A model generated the notes under the pieces. It did no database searches. It was not told the DNA's origin and was given only the letters and a program-made list of their open reading frames with translations. Positions 1 through 13,504 of a stretch of 64,000 nt of DNA are shown in pieces. This DNA comes from Paraspadella gotoi (lineage: Eukaryota > Chaetognatha), in the NCBI GenBank assembly GCA_051294375.1, contig CM119268.1, positions 7,088,861-7,152,860 of the forward strand, read 5' to 3'. How positions within the stretch are numbered: the stretch's first letter is position 1; every line of letters begins with the position of its first letter. Position numbers and translations under genes: made by a program.

Positions 1-108
1 TCACTCGTTCTTTCCTTGCTCTCTTTCTTTATTTTTTTTTACGTAACGTCATCCGATAGAGACTGTCGATAACTGACGCGGCTTCTCTCCTTTCCTCCCA
101 GCGGCCGT

Positions 109-3537
<3,429 letters not shown>

Positions 3538-3623
3538 CCAGCGCCTCGTCCAAGTCAGACTCGTCCAATCGTCTTTCCTCCCATAAATCCAGTTTGTTGC
3601 CGACGACGACGATAGGGATGTCA
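3538..3623 (-). CDS. Ras-family small GTPase, exon with the G4 motif
   Basis: This is an internal exon of a membrane-signalling type small GTP-binding protein. It is 86 bp, preceded on the minus strand by a good acceptor (TCTCCTTTCAG) and followed by a consensus donor (G|GTGAGT). The frame reads DIPIVVVGNKLDLWEERR and then an acidic stretch. NKLD is the G4 guanine-specificity motif (NKxD) of the Ras superfamily, after the usual hydrophobic strand. The exon begins with T, which completes an AGT serine codon with the AG that ends the exon at 8031-8211, so the two join in phase. It ends one base into a codon. The following exon, expected to carry G5, was not found within the window. The frame and both splice sites are seen directly; the family assignment rests on well-known motifs. 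Confidence 0.88.
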
Positions 3624-4090
3624 CTGAAAGGAGATGGGGAGCGAGGGGGGGGCGGTAGGGTAGTGAGGGGGAGTGGAGTGAGACTAAAGGGGAAGGAAGC
3701 CTTTTGGAGCTTTTCACTGTGAGAGATAAGGAAAGAGGAAAAGTTAGGGATGCGTCACGAAAGATAAGAAAAGTTTAAGGGAAAAATGGTTGGAGCATCG
3801 ATGAAAATAAGTGGTAAATATTCAGGGGGAAAAAGGATCGTAATTAATTACCGTTGACTTTGAATTATTCAGGAGTTTGAAGTTTTAAAAAGAAAACTGG
3901 CTCGTTAATGGAGGTATTTTAAACATTTCAGTTTGTTAAAATTAGATAACAATGGCTGTCATGTTAGCCATAGCTGATAAAATTTAAATATACAGTGTTA
4001 AAATAATCTATCATGAGCATAGATTATGGTATTGAAATAATTTTTGTCAAAAATGCTTTCTTCTGAGGGTACTAGCCTAATTAAAATTAT

Positions 4091-4507
4091 TATATTACTT
4101 TATAGAGAAAAATTTTTTTTTTTGAAATCTTAATTTTTTTTGATAGATTCTGATAGAGCATAAAAAGTTAAACAAGAAATATAATTAAAGCTTTTAAAAA
4201 TTATTATATTTTCTAAGTGAAAATAAAAAAAATGATAAATCATTGAAAGACGATGATGATGATGATGAATTTTTACAGTTTTTCTNNNNNNNNNNTCCCT
4301 ACAAGTTTTCATTATATATTACTTTATAGAGAAAAAATTTTTTTTTGAAATCTTAAATTTTTTTGATAGATTCTGATAGAGCATAGAAAGTTAAACAAGA
4401 AATATAATTACAGCTTTTAAAAATTATTATATTTTCTAAGTGAAAATAAAAAAATGATAAATAATTGAAAGATGATGATGATGATGATGATTTTTTACAG
4501 TTTTTCT
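4091..4507. repeat. Duplicated gap flanks around a 10-N gap
   Basis: The segment 4091-4285 and the segment 4315-4507 are nearly identical (same AT-rich text ending in a (GATGAT)n stretch and ACAGTTTTTCT), separated by ten Ns and a short linker. This is typical of unresolved overlap between contigs. Confidence 0.9.
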
Positions 4508-4762
4508 TATTTTTGACTCACTAATCATAAAAATATTTAAAAAATAATTTTACTTTGTGTAGACAACTTTTTATGAGCTATCCGAAACTGGTCTTAAAAT
4601 TTAAAAATTCTCAAAAAAATCTTTGGCCTTTCCTATCTATAAATAAATATTAAAAAAAATTAATTACTAGGGTATAGACTATGGAGCCATATAAAAATAT
4701 TTTAAAGTATACTTAAAATGTATTAATTTTTGACTCACCCCATTGAGTGCGGCTGTAACCGA

Positions 4763-4959
4763 GGCTGCCATATTGCGCATTTTAATGTTACAAAATTAAA
4801 GAAACAAGGGCTGATAGGTTTTGCCGTTTAAGTTGTTTTGCTGTTTAACTTTAACATCTCAAACATTGATGTAACAATGAACGGTTACGTTTTGATAAAA
4901 TCTCGCGAGAGAAAAGAAAAAATTCGGTTCTGAAAAGTTAGGTCGGTGAGTCCGCGCGA
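4763..4959 (+). promoter_or_regulatory. Putative TATA-less promoter with YY1-like and TCTCGCGAGA motifs
   Basis: GCCATATTG at about 4767 matches the YY1 core (GCCATNTTG). A perfect palindrome TCTCGCGAGA lies at 4901-4910, 50 bp before an ATG. This palindrome is a known element of TATA-less housekeeping promoters in animals. No TATA box is evident. The motifs are seen directly; promoter function and orientation are inferred from their position next to the candidate first exon at 4960-4998. Confidence 0.5.
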
Positions 4960-4998
4960 ATGGGTAAGGGAAAGAAAATTGCTTCACAAGTCACGAAG
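4960..4998 (+). CDS. Candidate first coding exon (13 codons) of an unidentified gene
   Basis: An ATG in the context GCGCGAATGG opens a 13-codon stretch reading MGKGKKIASQVTK, which ends exactly at AAG|GTAAGA, a consensus splice donor. It sits 50 bp downstream of a TCTCGCGAGA palindrome. A lysine-rich start is common among nucleolar, ribosomal and RNA-binding proteins, but I do not recognise this one. The exon ends in phase 0. I could not find a second exon that joins convincingly; the nearest plus-strand candidate (6668-6784) has the wrong phase at its only good acceptor. The gene would lie inside the intron of the minus-strand GTPase gene. The open frame is short, so the case rests on the conjunction of promoter motif, ATG and donor. 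Confidence 0.45.
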
Positions 4999-5000
4999 GT

Positions 5001-5690
5001 AAGAAATGTGGGAGGAATAAAACCGCGGGGAGGAAAGTGGGACCAAATTATGGCGACGAAATAAATGTGTTTGGGGAAAGAAAAAGAGGCGCCGAATTAA
5101 TAGGATGGAACATCTGGGCAAAAAAAAATTATTTAAGATTTGCAAAATTAGTTATCAAGTACAAATTTATTTTTATTAGAACCCTCACAATGGATTTTAT
5201 TTGTAAAAAAAAGAGAATTATTATGTATGTTGATAAAAATTTACATTTTTTTAGTATCTAAATAGATTTTATACCAGAAAGTATAACTGAAAAGTCTGAA
5301 ATACTTAAATAGCATAAAATATAGTATTCAACGAAGTTTTATAACTTTATTCTGAATCTATGGTTAAAAATTATAACTTTTGAATTTATAAGGTTAGTAA
5401 TAGTATAACAATATAATATAATATTTCCTCACTATATACAAACAAAATTTTAAAGGAATTTGATTTCATTATCGCTGTATAAATTACATTATTATTCCAT
5501 CTCATATTTCATTTTTGTTCATCTTTTAATATTTTCACCTAAATAAACATTCAAACTTTGCTTTTTTAGTTTCTTCGTCTCCCTCGCTATTTATTTTCTC
5601 TTTCCCTCTTTCCCCCTGTTTACCCATAAACCTTTTTTCTCCCGTTTTTTTCGTCTCTTTATTCCTGTGCGAAAACTACCTAGACGGGGA
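5001..5690. other. AT-rich sequence without a recognisable feature
   Basis: Mostly A/T-rich text with no splice-bounded open frame. Presumed intron of the nested plus-strand gene, the minus-strand GTPase gene, or both. Confidence 0.5.
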
Positions 5691-5701
5691 GAGAGAGGAG
5701 A

Positions 5702-5740
<39 letters not shown>

Positions 5741-5846
5741 AGAGAGAGAGGAGAAGAGAGAGAGTCGGGCGAAGATAGACAAAGTCTGCCCAAGAGAGAC
5801 GAAAATTGCAGGAGGAAGACATTTTGAGTTGAGGCGAGAAAACGGA

Positions 5847-5912
<66 letters not shown>
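5690..5912. repeat. Interrupted (GA)n tract
   Basis: GA arrays at about 5705-5765 and 5848-5911, separated by purine-rich non-repetitive sequence. Long open frames on both strands here are repeat artefacts. The following 6000-6660 is A- and T-rich low-complexity sequence with no gene I can support. Confidence 0.9.
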
Positions 5913-5915
<3 letters not shown>

Positions 5916-6667
5916 GACAGACTTTCTTTTGTCAAAAATACAATTAAAACCGGCGCTAAGACTTTTCCAGAAAGAAAAAATCTGGAAAAAAAAAAAATGA
6001 AAAGGCCCTTTCATATCGATGGAGAAACCTTTTTACTTTTTCACGTTTGTTTGTTTTTATTTGTTTAAAAAATCAACAAAATCTTTCCTAAGTATTAAAC
6101 TGAAGCAAAAAAAAAAAGTCAATGAAAAAGAAGCAGAACGAAAACTTTCGCTCATATTTTCCGTTATCCAATTATGCGGAAGGCTCACTACATATATTCA
6201 CACGAAAAAAATTATTGCTAAGATATGAGAAACACCTTTTTTCTTTTCGCTCAAGGTTTTCTGTTGACTTATTTTGAGTCTCTATTTCTATTATGTTTGT
6301 TTACCTTTCATTTTTTTCTTTTCATTTCATTTTTTTAGCTCTTTTTTGCTTTCTCCTCATTACATTTTCTCCTTTCTTTTCTCGTCAGTCAGGGACCTGC
6401 TATGTTATTATCTCGTAAAGATGATGGTGCCCAAAACCACCAAATCCAAAGTTTTTTTTCATTTCTTCTCTTTTTCCTTTTTTTAATCTTCTTTTCCTTT
6501 TTTCCTTTATAAAATTCTAATTTCTCATTCTTTTCCTTTCCTTTCTTTCTCCTTTTCACCTCCTTTCCGTTTCCAGCGTCAAAAACGTCACTAAAGTCAG
6601 ATTCACTCAAAAAAATAAAAAGATTATAGATGCGACAAGATTCGTTCAAAAAGGTCTCGAGTCCTGA

Positions 6668-6784
6668 GTTTTGAGTCTCGAGTCTCCAGATTTGATTGAA
6701 CTAAAACCAGAGGGTTGGGTCACGATGTCGATGTTGTTTGGGCCGAAATTGCTTTCGGAAATTTCTCGAATAAGAAAAGAACGG
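6668..6784 (+). CDS. Weak exon candidate with a consensus donor
   Basis: The frame is open from 6668 and contains ATGs at 6725 and 6731. From the first ATG it reads MSMLFGPKLLSEISRIRKER and ends exactly at CGG|GTGAGTCAG, a strong donor. Codon composition is less skewed than in the neighbourhood. A possible acceptor (TCTCCAG) lies at 6683-6689 but would give a phase that does not match the exon at 4960-4998. No homology is recognised. It could be a first coding exon, or chance. Confidence 0.25.
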
Positions 6785-6829
6785 GTGAGTCAGGAGCGGA
6801 TCTCAGGGATGTGCTATAAATAGATTGGC

Positions 6830-7440
6830 ACTTAAGATAACAATTTCGGAAATATTGTCCACAATTAGGTTAGTTTTTACTTTTCAAAATCTGGTGAGAC
6901 TTAAAGGTTAGAATTAAGGATTAAGTTATGAATTAGGCTTAGGAATTATGTTCAGAATTTTGTTAGATTAAGGATTAGGGGTTAGGCTTAGGAGATACAT
7001 AAAAGACGCACTTTCTTTAAATAAAGCTCATATTTGAATTTCATTTCTCCCTTAATCATTAGTAGCATTTTGGTAACATCGGCGGTTACGAACCGAATGT
7101 ACTCGGTTCCTTTTTTGTATTGTTTTGTACAAACTCCTTTTTGTGCAACCTAACAGGAAAGCATGTTTATTAATGTTATTAATGTTTGTTTAATTGTTTA
7201 TGGTTCAAGTCTGCTCAGATTCGGGGACTACGAAGGGTCCAAAGCCTCTGACCCAGTATCGACACAACCCCATCACACCCTATCACTCGGAGGTTGCCGT
7301 GGATCTTGAGCAGCGCAATTATTCCAGCCCGGTCACGGCGTCACGGCGTCACGTCGTCCCGGTGTCACGCTTGGCCGATGGAGCGGGAGGAATCGACGAG
7401 GATTGGAAATTGGAACCGGAACTCTTGGACTTTAGCGAGT
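6830..7440. other. TTAGG-like degenerate repeats and unassigned sequence
   Basis: Loose TTAGG-type words (GGTTAG, GATTAGG, GGCTTAGG) occur at 6865-6995 as in the telomere-like arrays elsewhere in the window. The part 7200-7440 is of mixed composition with an open plus-strand frame running into the CT tract, but there is no splice-supported start or end. Confidence 0.45.
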
Positions 7441-7443
7441 TGC

Positions 7444-7552
<109 letters not shown>

Positions 7553-7935
7553 TCTTCTCCATCTAAAATTCAGTTGGTGAGCCCTGGTTTTCGTATGGTT
7601 TCAGACAACGAAGAGTTAATCAATATGTAAATCGACATAATCGATTAAAATTCGTAAAATCATTGGAGGAAGGAAGCGGATTCCAGTATATCGAGAGAAA
7701 ATTCGTGATTCTTGTTTTGTCAACGAGAGAAAATTAAATTTAAAGATAGGGAAAAGAGTGAAAAAGTTGGTCGCCGCAACAAATTGAGCGTGTATAATAT
7801 AGTAGTTTTCTTCAAATATACATTTATACTGGACTGATAGTTTTTTTTTGCTCAAACATGGAATAAGAAAGAACAACCTTCAGATAAGAGAGAAGATTAT
7901 ATGACACTGCTCTCTCTATCCTTCTGACCGTCTGC

Positions 7936-7938
<3 letters not shown>

Positions 7939-8028
<90 letters not shown>
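7939..8028. repeat. (CT)n microsatellite abutting a splice donor
   Basis: About 90 bp of CT on the plus strand. On the minus strand it reads (GA)n and begins within the donor GTGAGAGAGA of the GTPase exon at 8031-8211. Confidence 0.95.
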
Positions 8029-8030
<2 letters not shown>

Positions 8031-8031
<1 letters not shown>

Positions 8032-8211
8032 TGCATAGTCCCCTCTGTTCGGCGATCTGGCGCATGACCTTGACGACACGGTTGAGCGTCTCTATCTCGT
8101 TGATGGCAAAGACGAGAACAAAGGCGTCTGCGGTGGCGATGTAGAGCCGCTCCATCGCCGGAAACTCTAATTTTCCCGCCGTGTCGAGGAGGTCCACTTT
8201 GATCTGAATGC
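8031..8211 (-). CDS. Ras-family small GTPase, exon with the G3 motif
   Basis: This 181-bp internal exon encodes the switch II region of a Ras-superfamily protein, which cycles between GTP- and GDP-bound forms. It reads [17 protein letters not shown] and then an LVFAIN strand, both diagnostic of Ras-like folds. DTAG is the G3 motif. The residue after it, normally catalytic Gln61, is lysine. FPAM after DTAG recalls the Ras-dva and Dexras/RASD groups, judged from memory only. The acceptor is TCGACAG (poor pyrimidine tract); the donor is GCAG|GTGAGA, fused to a long GA microsatellite. The exon ends with AG, which pairs with T of the 3538-3623 exon to encode serine. The G1/G2 exon, which should lie above 8.2 kb, was not identified. 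Confidence 0.88.
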
Positions 8212-9420
8212 CTGTCGATACAACGCTATTGACTATTGGACTGATCATTTGTTTTCTTCAAGCCTCGCTACAAACTGCATTCGAATAATAATATTTCTGA
8301 TTTTTGAAAAACGGACACTATGTTCCAATGATTACGATTTTATAAAAATTTTTAAAAAATATAACGCATAAGGCCTCTCTTGGTCACACTACGTTCACGT
8401 AATTTTTTAAGACTAGGATTTTTCACGATACTTTAAAATACATTTTGTTTATATAAATAAAATAAATAAAATTCTTAAACTAATGTAAGTTATTGCTCTA
8501 AAAGAAAAACGAGTTTTGCGATACATAGATAATAATACATATACATAATACACACTCATTGTACACTATATTTTGTCAAGAGATTTTTTAAACGAAGAGC
8601 CTAAAGGAACTGAAAAATCGAGTAGAGCCTCGACAAAGGGCATTTTTTTCCCGTGAATTTCTAGGAAATTGAGGCGTGATCATTCTGACCCCATTTTCAG
8701 CGGGTCTTGGCCTCATTTCATTCAGCGGAGGTCAACCAAGTCACTTTCCTTCTGAATTAACGCAACTGATAACTTGGGTTTCACGCCTCACCTCAATTAC
8801 AATTTTCGACTTTTCCTTTTATGGTATTGTATATTTATTGTATATTTACATGTATTGGCGCAGCCACTGGTTGATATTTCCTTGCGAAAATTATTTTTTT
8901 GTCGCGAATAATGTGTTACGTAAGACGTACGTTTGTATCGAAGTCAAAACTGATCATAAATGTCATATGTCAAATTTCATTTCTTTATTTGATTAGAGAA
9001 AAAAATATGGTATTTATTGTTACTTTTATCTTTGACCCCGGGTGAAATAGCAGATAATTTTTATAAAGTTAGATAATTCGGAGCAACAAACAAAAAAAAA
9101 AAATATCCGGCCCTGTTGATGTCATACCTATTACCCAGCTTAGGGAGACTCCACTTGGCCAGTAGCCAGTGGCAACCCCATTCCTGTCCAATGCCTTCTC
9201 GTTCCCCCTCAATAAAACCTTAAATCGCTCCGAGAAAAAAGGGGGCTCGTCTTGTTTATTAGTCTCTCAGGCCTCATTTTCTCGACTGAATAAACCGAGA
9301 GACGAATTTAAAAAGAAAATTCGATACGGAGGTCTCTCTCCTTGGAAAGGAATATTATTGGAAAGACCTTCTGCTATCTTTAATTGGCTTTCCCCCTCAA
9401 TTTGACCAAAATCTAATTTA
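8212..9420. other. Unassigned sequence upstream of the GTPase exon
   Basis: AT-rich and of mixed composition. I searched the minus strand for a P-loop (GxxxxGKS/T) exon and found none. The block 9120-9410 has moderate GC and scattered AATAAA, without splice-supported frames. Confidence 0.5.
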
Positions 9421-9424
9421 TCTA

Positions 9425-9870
9425 ATCGAGTGATGGAGTGACAGAGGCCTTAAACCACCAAAGCCTGTCCAAAGTCAGGGACAAGATAGCTTGTTTATTA
9501 AATGAATGAATAATTTTTATATTAGTTGTACCAATTTCATAAAATTCAGCGGCTTGTATTTTGATACTGGGCGGAGTACAATATAGTATTCCCCGTTCTA
9601 ATACTTAAGGGAGTGGTCTTTTCATAAAATTGAAACATTCTTTGAAATATTATACCACTTCATTGATAGGGAAGCGAGGTACTCTGGGAGTGAATAAACG
9701 AGACTGTGAGAGAGTCTTGATTGAAAGCTTACCTGCTATGTCATTATCTTGTAAGAGTGATGGAGGCCTTAAACCACCAAAGTCTGTCCAAAGGACAGGC
9801 CAGATAGCTTGTTTATTAATTGAATGGATACTTTTTATATTTCTTGTATCAATTTCATAAATGAATTTAA
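9425..9870 (+). mobile_element. Dispersed repeat family F, two adjacent partial copies
   Basis: The phrases AAGAGTGATGGAGGCCTTAA, CACCAAAGTCTGTCCAAAG and AAGATAGCTTGTTTATTAA occur at about 9430-9570 and again at 9750-9860. Related text appears at 14800-14850 (weak), 15298-15385 and 42905-43180, and in inverse orientation at 11398-11490 and 22105-22160. No conserved open frame is shared between copies. This looks like decayed copies of a nonautonomous transposable element; its class is unknown. Confidence 0.65.
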
Positions 9871-9899
9871 AAAAAAATTGTTATACAGTTTCAAATTGC

Positions 9900-10425
9900 T
9901 TTTGAGTTGTCAAGGTAATGGAAGTGATTTTCGGAAATCGATTTCGAAATCGAAAGGGCGCCATAACATTTTTGACTCGCGAAACGGCATCTTAACTAGT
10001 GAAAGGACATTATTACATTATAATTTTTTTAACTCTCCCATAAATAAAATTATACTTGAAATTTAAGTATAAAATCACTACTAGACGAATTGGCGTGGTC
10101 CAAACTATTTTTGATCATCTTTTAATCAACTTTTAACCTTTACTCTTGTCTTTTTGTTGATTCCCAAAGCGTCACTTGATAATCGCCCAATAGAGGCGCA
10201 GCTGCATTTTGATTGCGCAACGCCCTTGTTTGACATTTGGGATTCCGCTTTAAACGCTAATGAATGATTTTTTTCAACGCACTACAACATTGGAAAAGAT
10301 GCGAAAGGGTTAAATGAAGTAAAAATCAGGAACGGTTATTCCGATGTGTTGATCACGTATGACATGACCTGAAATGACTAACAATCTTTCTTCGCCTGTG
10401 TATTTATGACATGTACTGCATCAAA
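9900..10425. other. Unassigned sequence between repeat copies
   Basis: No exon or known repeat recognised. Short inverted words TTCCCAAA and TTTGGGAT lie at about 10161-10235. Confidence 0.4.
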
Positions 10426-10429
10426 ATTT

Positions 10430-10620
10430 CCTTTTTTATTCCTTATAGTTTTAGGATTTTCTGAAGGCGTCGCTAGCAGTCCCTTAGATTTGAGGTTTTT
10501 TCTGTCTTAACAAATGAGCAACCAACTATAAGCAAATTATATGCATTTTTAACCTATGGGACAGACCGACCGAAAAGTGACTTGTAGAGTTGCTCCGCGA
10601 GTACTCGAAACTAGAAAAAG
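10430..10620 (+). mobile_element. Dispersed element family H (hairpin-ended), copy 1
   Basis: Shares with other copies the ordered blocks TCTTTATAGTTT, GAAGGCGnCGCnAGCAGTC, CTTAGATTTGAG, TGTCTTAACAAATGAGCAAC, GGGACAGACCGACCG, CCGAAAAGTGACTTnTAGAG and TTGCTCCGCGAGTACTCG. The end can fold on the palindrome around AGTACT. No coding capacity. Probably a SINE- or MITE-like nonautonomous element; the class cannot be decided by eye. Confidence 0.75.
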
Positions 10621-10624
10621 GTAA

Positions 10625-10930
10625 ACACGGTGGGGGGGGATAAAAAAAGTAATAACCCGATAAAAAATAAATTTAATAAACTTAGTAATGGAAATGGAGG
10701 AAACTGAAAGAAATTCAAAACATGAATGGAAAAAAAATGCTGAAAAAAATTGTGGGCGATGAAAAAAGTATGAAAGGAAAAAAAAACACCCAAAAAAAAG
10801 GCGGAAACAACGACAACAACAACAACAAAAAGGTAAGACCATTTATTTTAATGGTTTCCCCTCGGGGAATTTTTCGAAAGCGTCGAGAAATATATTTGCG
10901 ATTTAAATGTACAAGTAAAATAATTTCCAT
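10625..10930. other. A-rich low-complexity sequence
   Basis: Runs of A, AAAAAAT and AACAAC with no gene. The open frames on both strands are compositional. Confidence 0.6.
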
Positions 10931-10933
10931 AAA

Positions 10934-11573
10934 GGCCTTAGTTTTCCAAAAACGTCCCATTTCATTTCAAAATTGAAATTAGGTTGATTTTTTGAATTAA
11001 ACTTTAGGTCGAAGGTTAAGAGATTGGGTTATGGATTAGGTTAATGATTAAGGTTAGGGGATTAGGTTATGGATTAGGTTAATGATTAAGGTTAGGGGAT
11101 TAGGTTATGGATTAGGTTAATGATTAAGGTTAGCAGATTAGGTTATGGATTAGGTTAATGATTAAGGTTAGGGGATTAGGTTATGAATTAAGTTAATGAT
11201 TAAGGTTAGCGGCTAGGGACGAGGGTTTAAGGTTAAAGGTTATTGTTAAAAGTTATTGATAATGGTTTAAGGTTATTGGGATATAACTATTACAGGAGAT
11301 ACAGAGATGGAACCGGATCAAAGACCCGGTGAGAAATTACCAAAATGGAATCAAGCTCTCTGATTGGTCAAGACCCGAATGGAATCAGCCAATCGGCAGA
11401 TAGGCTTTTATCCACCAGGAAACTTTATGTTTATAAAATTGGTACAACCAATATAAAAATTATCCATTCATTTAATAAATAAGCTAATAACTTATATTTG
11501 ATTTAAATATAATAAAAAAAAATAATTTTTAAGATAAAATAACAGAAACAGGGCGCTCAGGGAAAAGAGAGCC
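10934..11573. mobile_element. Element T copy A: inverted ends around a telomere-like minisatellite
   Basis: The left end (10934-10965) reads GGCCTTAGTTTTCCAAAA then CGTCCCATTTCAT. The right end (about 11549-11573) is the approximate reverse complement (CAGGGCGCTCAGGGAAAAGA then GAGCC). The core at about 11010-11215 is a 38-bp tandem repeat of TTAGG-type words. A segment of family F in reverse orientation (11398-11490) seems to be inserted before the right end. Confidence 0.6.
11010..11215. repeat. 38-bp minisatellite of TTAGG-like words
   Basis: About five units built from GGTTATGGATTAGGTTAATG followed by ATTAAGGTTAGGGGATTA. Successive GGTTATGG words start at 11027 and 11065, a spacing of 38. 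Confidence 0.9.
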
Positions 11574-11904
11574 GAAATAGATTCAACGGGAAGGAACCGA
11601 AAAAAATAAAAGTTTTAAAACGCAATAAAGTTAAGAGAAGAAAGTGGAAGAGGTCCGGCGGGTAAGTTTCGAGTTTTGAGTTCAAAGATCGTAATCGTGG
11701 TGCGAACTTGTTACGGTTGTCTATCGTCTGTCTTTTACTGTTGTCGTTGTAGCCGTTTCCACGGATCTTACGTAGTAAGGTTTTAATCTCGCTTCTCATA
11801 TTATTGCTCTTTTATTTTGCATTTTAGCATTTTAGCTATAATTGGATGATGACATTTTCATTCCGAGAATTATTGATTTTCGATGCGAAATGCTCAGCCA
11901 ACAT

Positions 11905-11935
<31 letters not shown>

Positions 11936-12125
11936 GCTTTTTCCCCCGCTTTCTGATCTGTTTCTCGTCAGTCTATCGGTCAGTCAGTCTACCTCGTGTA
12001 GGGACTGAAAATAAAATCCTTATTTGTTTCCCAAATTATGTTACTGAAGCCTTTTTAATCAGACCCCAACAGACGTCTATTAAAGAGAAAGACATATAGA
12101 GAAACAGAGAGAGAGAGAGAGAGAT
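11905..12125. repeat. Short CT and GA tracts
   Basis: CT at about 11908-11935 and GA at 12108-12124, with unassigned sequence between and before them. Confidence 0.85.
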
Positions 12126-12249
12126 AAATACAGATTGAGAGAGAGCGAAATAGCAAAGCAGCCATCTTGTTTGTCCTCGTTTCTTGCCTTCACTCTGCCA
12201 TTGTTTCACCTTTCTTCAAATCTGACTGTCAAAACTTCAATCACCTTTT

Positions 12250-12660
12250 TTACTTCTTTCCTTCCTCCCTTCGCTACTTTCCTTCTTCATTCCTCCTTTC
12301 ACCTCTTTCCTTCTTTCCTTCCTTACTCCACTTTTTTCCTTCTTCATTCCTTCCTCCACTTTTTTCCTTCTTCATTCCTTCCTCCACTTTTTTCCTTCTT
12401 CATTCCTTCCTCCACTTTTTTCCTTCTTCATTCCTTCCTTCACTTTTTTCCTTCTTTCCTTCCTTCCTCCACTCTTTTCCTTCTTCATTCCTTCCTCCAC
12501 TTTTTTCCTTCTTCATTCCTTCCTCCACTCCTTCACTCCATCATTTTTTCCTCCACTTCTTTTCTTTTTCATTGCATCTTCCCTTCGTCTCTTTCCTTGA
12601 TTCTTCCTCCCTCAACCTCTTTCCTTCTACCCCTCTTTCCTTCCTCCTTTCCTCCCCTTT
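12250..12660. repeat. Polypyrimidine tract with a 28-bp minisatellite
   Basis: C/T-rich over 400 bp. Within it TTCATTCCTTCCTCCACTTT recurs with 28-bp spacing (TTCATT at 12343, 12371, 12399, 12427, 12484, 12512). The Phe/Ser/Leu-rich open frames are a by-product. Confidence 0.9.
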
Positions 12661-12665
12661 CACAG

Positions 12666-12821
12666 CCTTTCACCTTTTCACTTGACCTTGACGAAAACAT
12701 CTGCCGATCCTCGGTCGTTCTACCTTTTGACCCCGGGGAGCCGCTCGGGCAATTTGCGCCCCCTTTCGGGGTCGTTAACAATTTAAAGAGAATCTCTTTG
12801 GAATGGAAGCGAAGCCTTTGA
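12666..12821 (+). CDS. Weak terminal-exon candidate after a long polypyrimidine tract
   Basis: The tract at 12250-12660 ends in CCCCTTTCACAG, which would be a strong acceptor. The frame from 12666 is open for 51 codons to a TGA at 12819-12821 and contains DLDENICRSSVVLPFDPGEP, which is less biased than nearby frames. No family is recognised and no upstream exon was found. Because any CT tract ending in AG mimics an acceptor, chance is quite possible. Confidence 0.22.
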   Translation, partial: PFTFSLDLDENICRSSVVLPFDPGEPLGQFAPPFGVVNNLKRISLEWKRSL

Positions 12822-13500
12822 TTCTCGCCCATCTGAGGTCAAACGCAAAAGTCGAAAGATGTTATTTTTTTTTATATTTTAGTCTCGACCGCTTTAAAGT
12901 TTCATATTTCCACATTGTCAAAATTGTTTGAAAAAATGGTTTTTTTTTAAACATACTAATCACAAAATTTGATTTACTTCAGTCTAAAGTTGGCTAAAAC
13001 ATTCAATTACTTGAACAAATGAAAAGGAGTCTACTGGGTTATCGAAATCTTTTGGCATTGGCTTAACAAAAAAATATTTTTTAAAATTTTTTTTTAATTT
13101 CAAAAATTATAAAAACAGAGGATACATAATGACGTAAAGTGACGTAAAAAACAATAACCAAAATAATAATAATTATAATAATTATAATAATAATAATAAT
13201 TACCGAATTGTATATTAGTATTTCGCTACTATTAATCGCGTGACTGTTATTGTGACGAATTCGCTGCCCCCGTGAAACGCATCGCTCCAAAGGTCCAATC
13301 CCAACGTGCCCTTCCGGCTCCAGCGCCATTCGGACCCTTCTCGAACTTATCCAGATCGTTCGACCGTTCTCAGTATGCACTATGCAATAGTGCACATTAT
13401 ACAATATACATACTATGCGCCTAATAGTCGACGTCAAATTCAATCGCCAAAACCGGCAATATTCAAATCCGATAGATAACGACGACGACAACTGCTAAAT
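12822..13500. other. Unassigned sequence with an (AAT)n stretch
   Basis: AT-rich, with AATAATAATTAT repeats at about 13160-13200. The more balanced part 13250-13380 has open frames on both strands but no splice support. Confidence 0.45.
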
Positions 13501-13504
13501 AGCC

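Noticed and set aside
12135-12660. Phe/Ser/Leu-rich plus-strand frames that mimic membrane proteins
   Set aside because: They translate a TTCC/TCTT minisatellite; two frames give similar products.
13257-13380. Balanced block with open frames on both strands
   Set aside because: No splice site or family; frames stop at arbitrary points.
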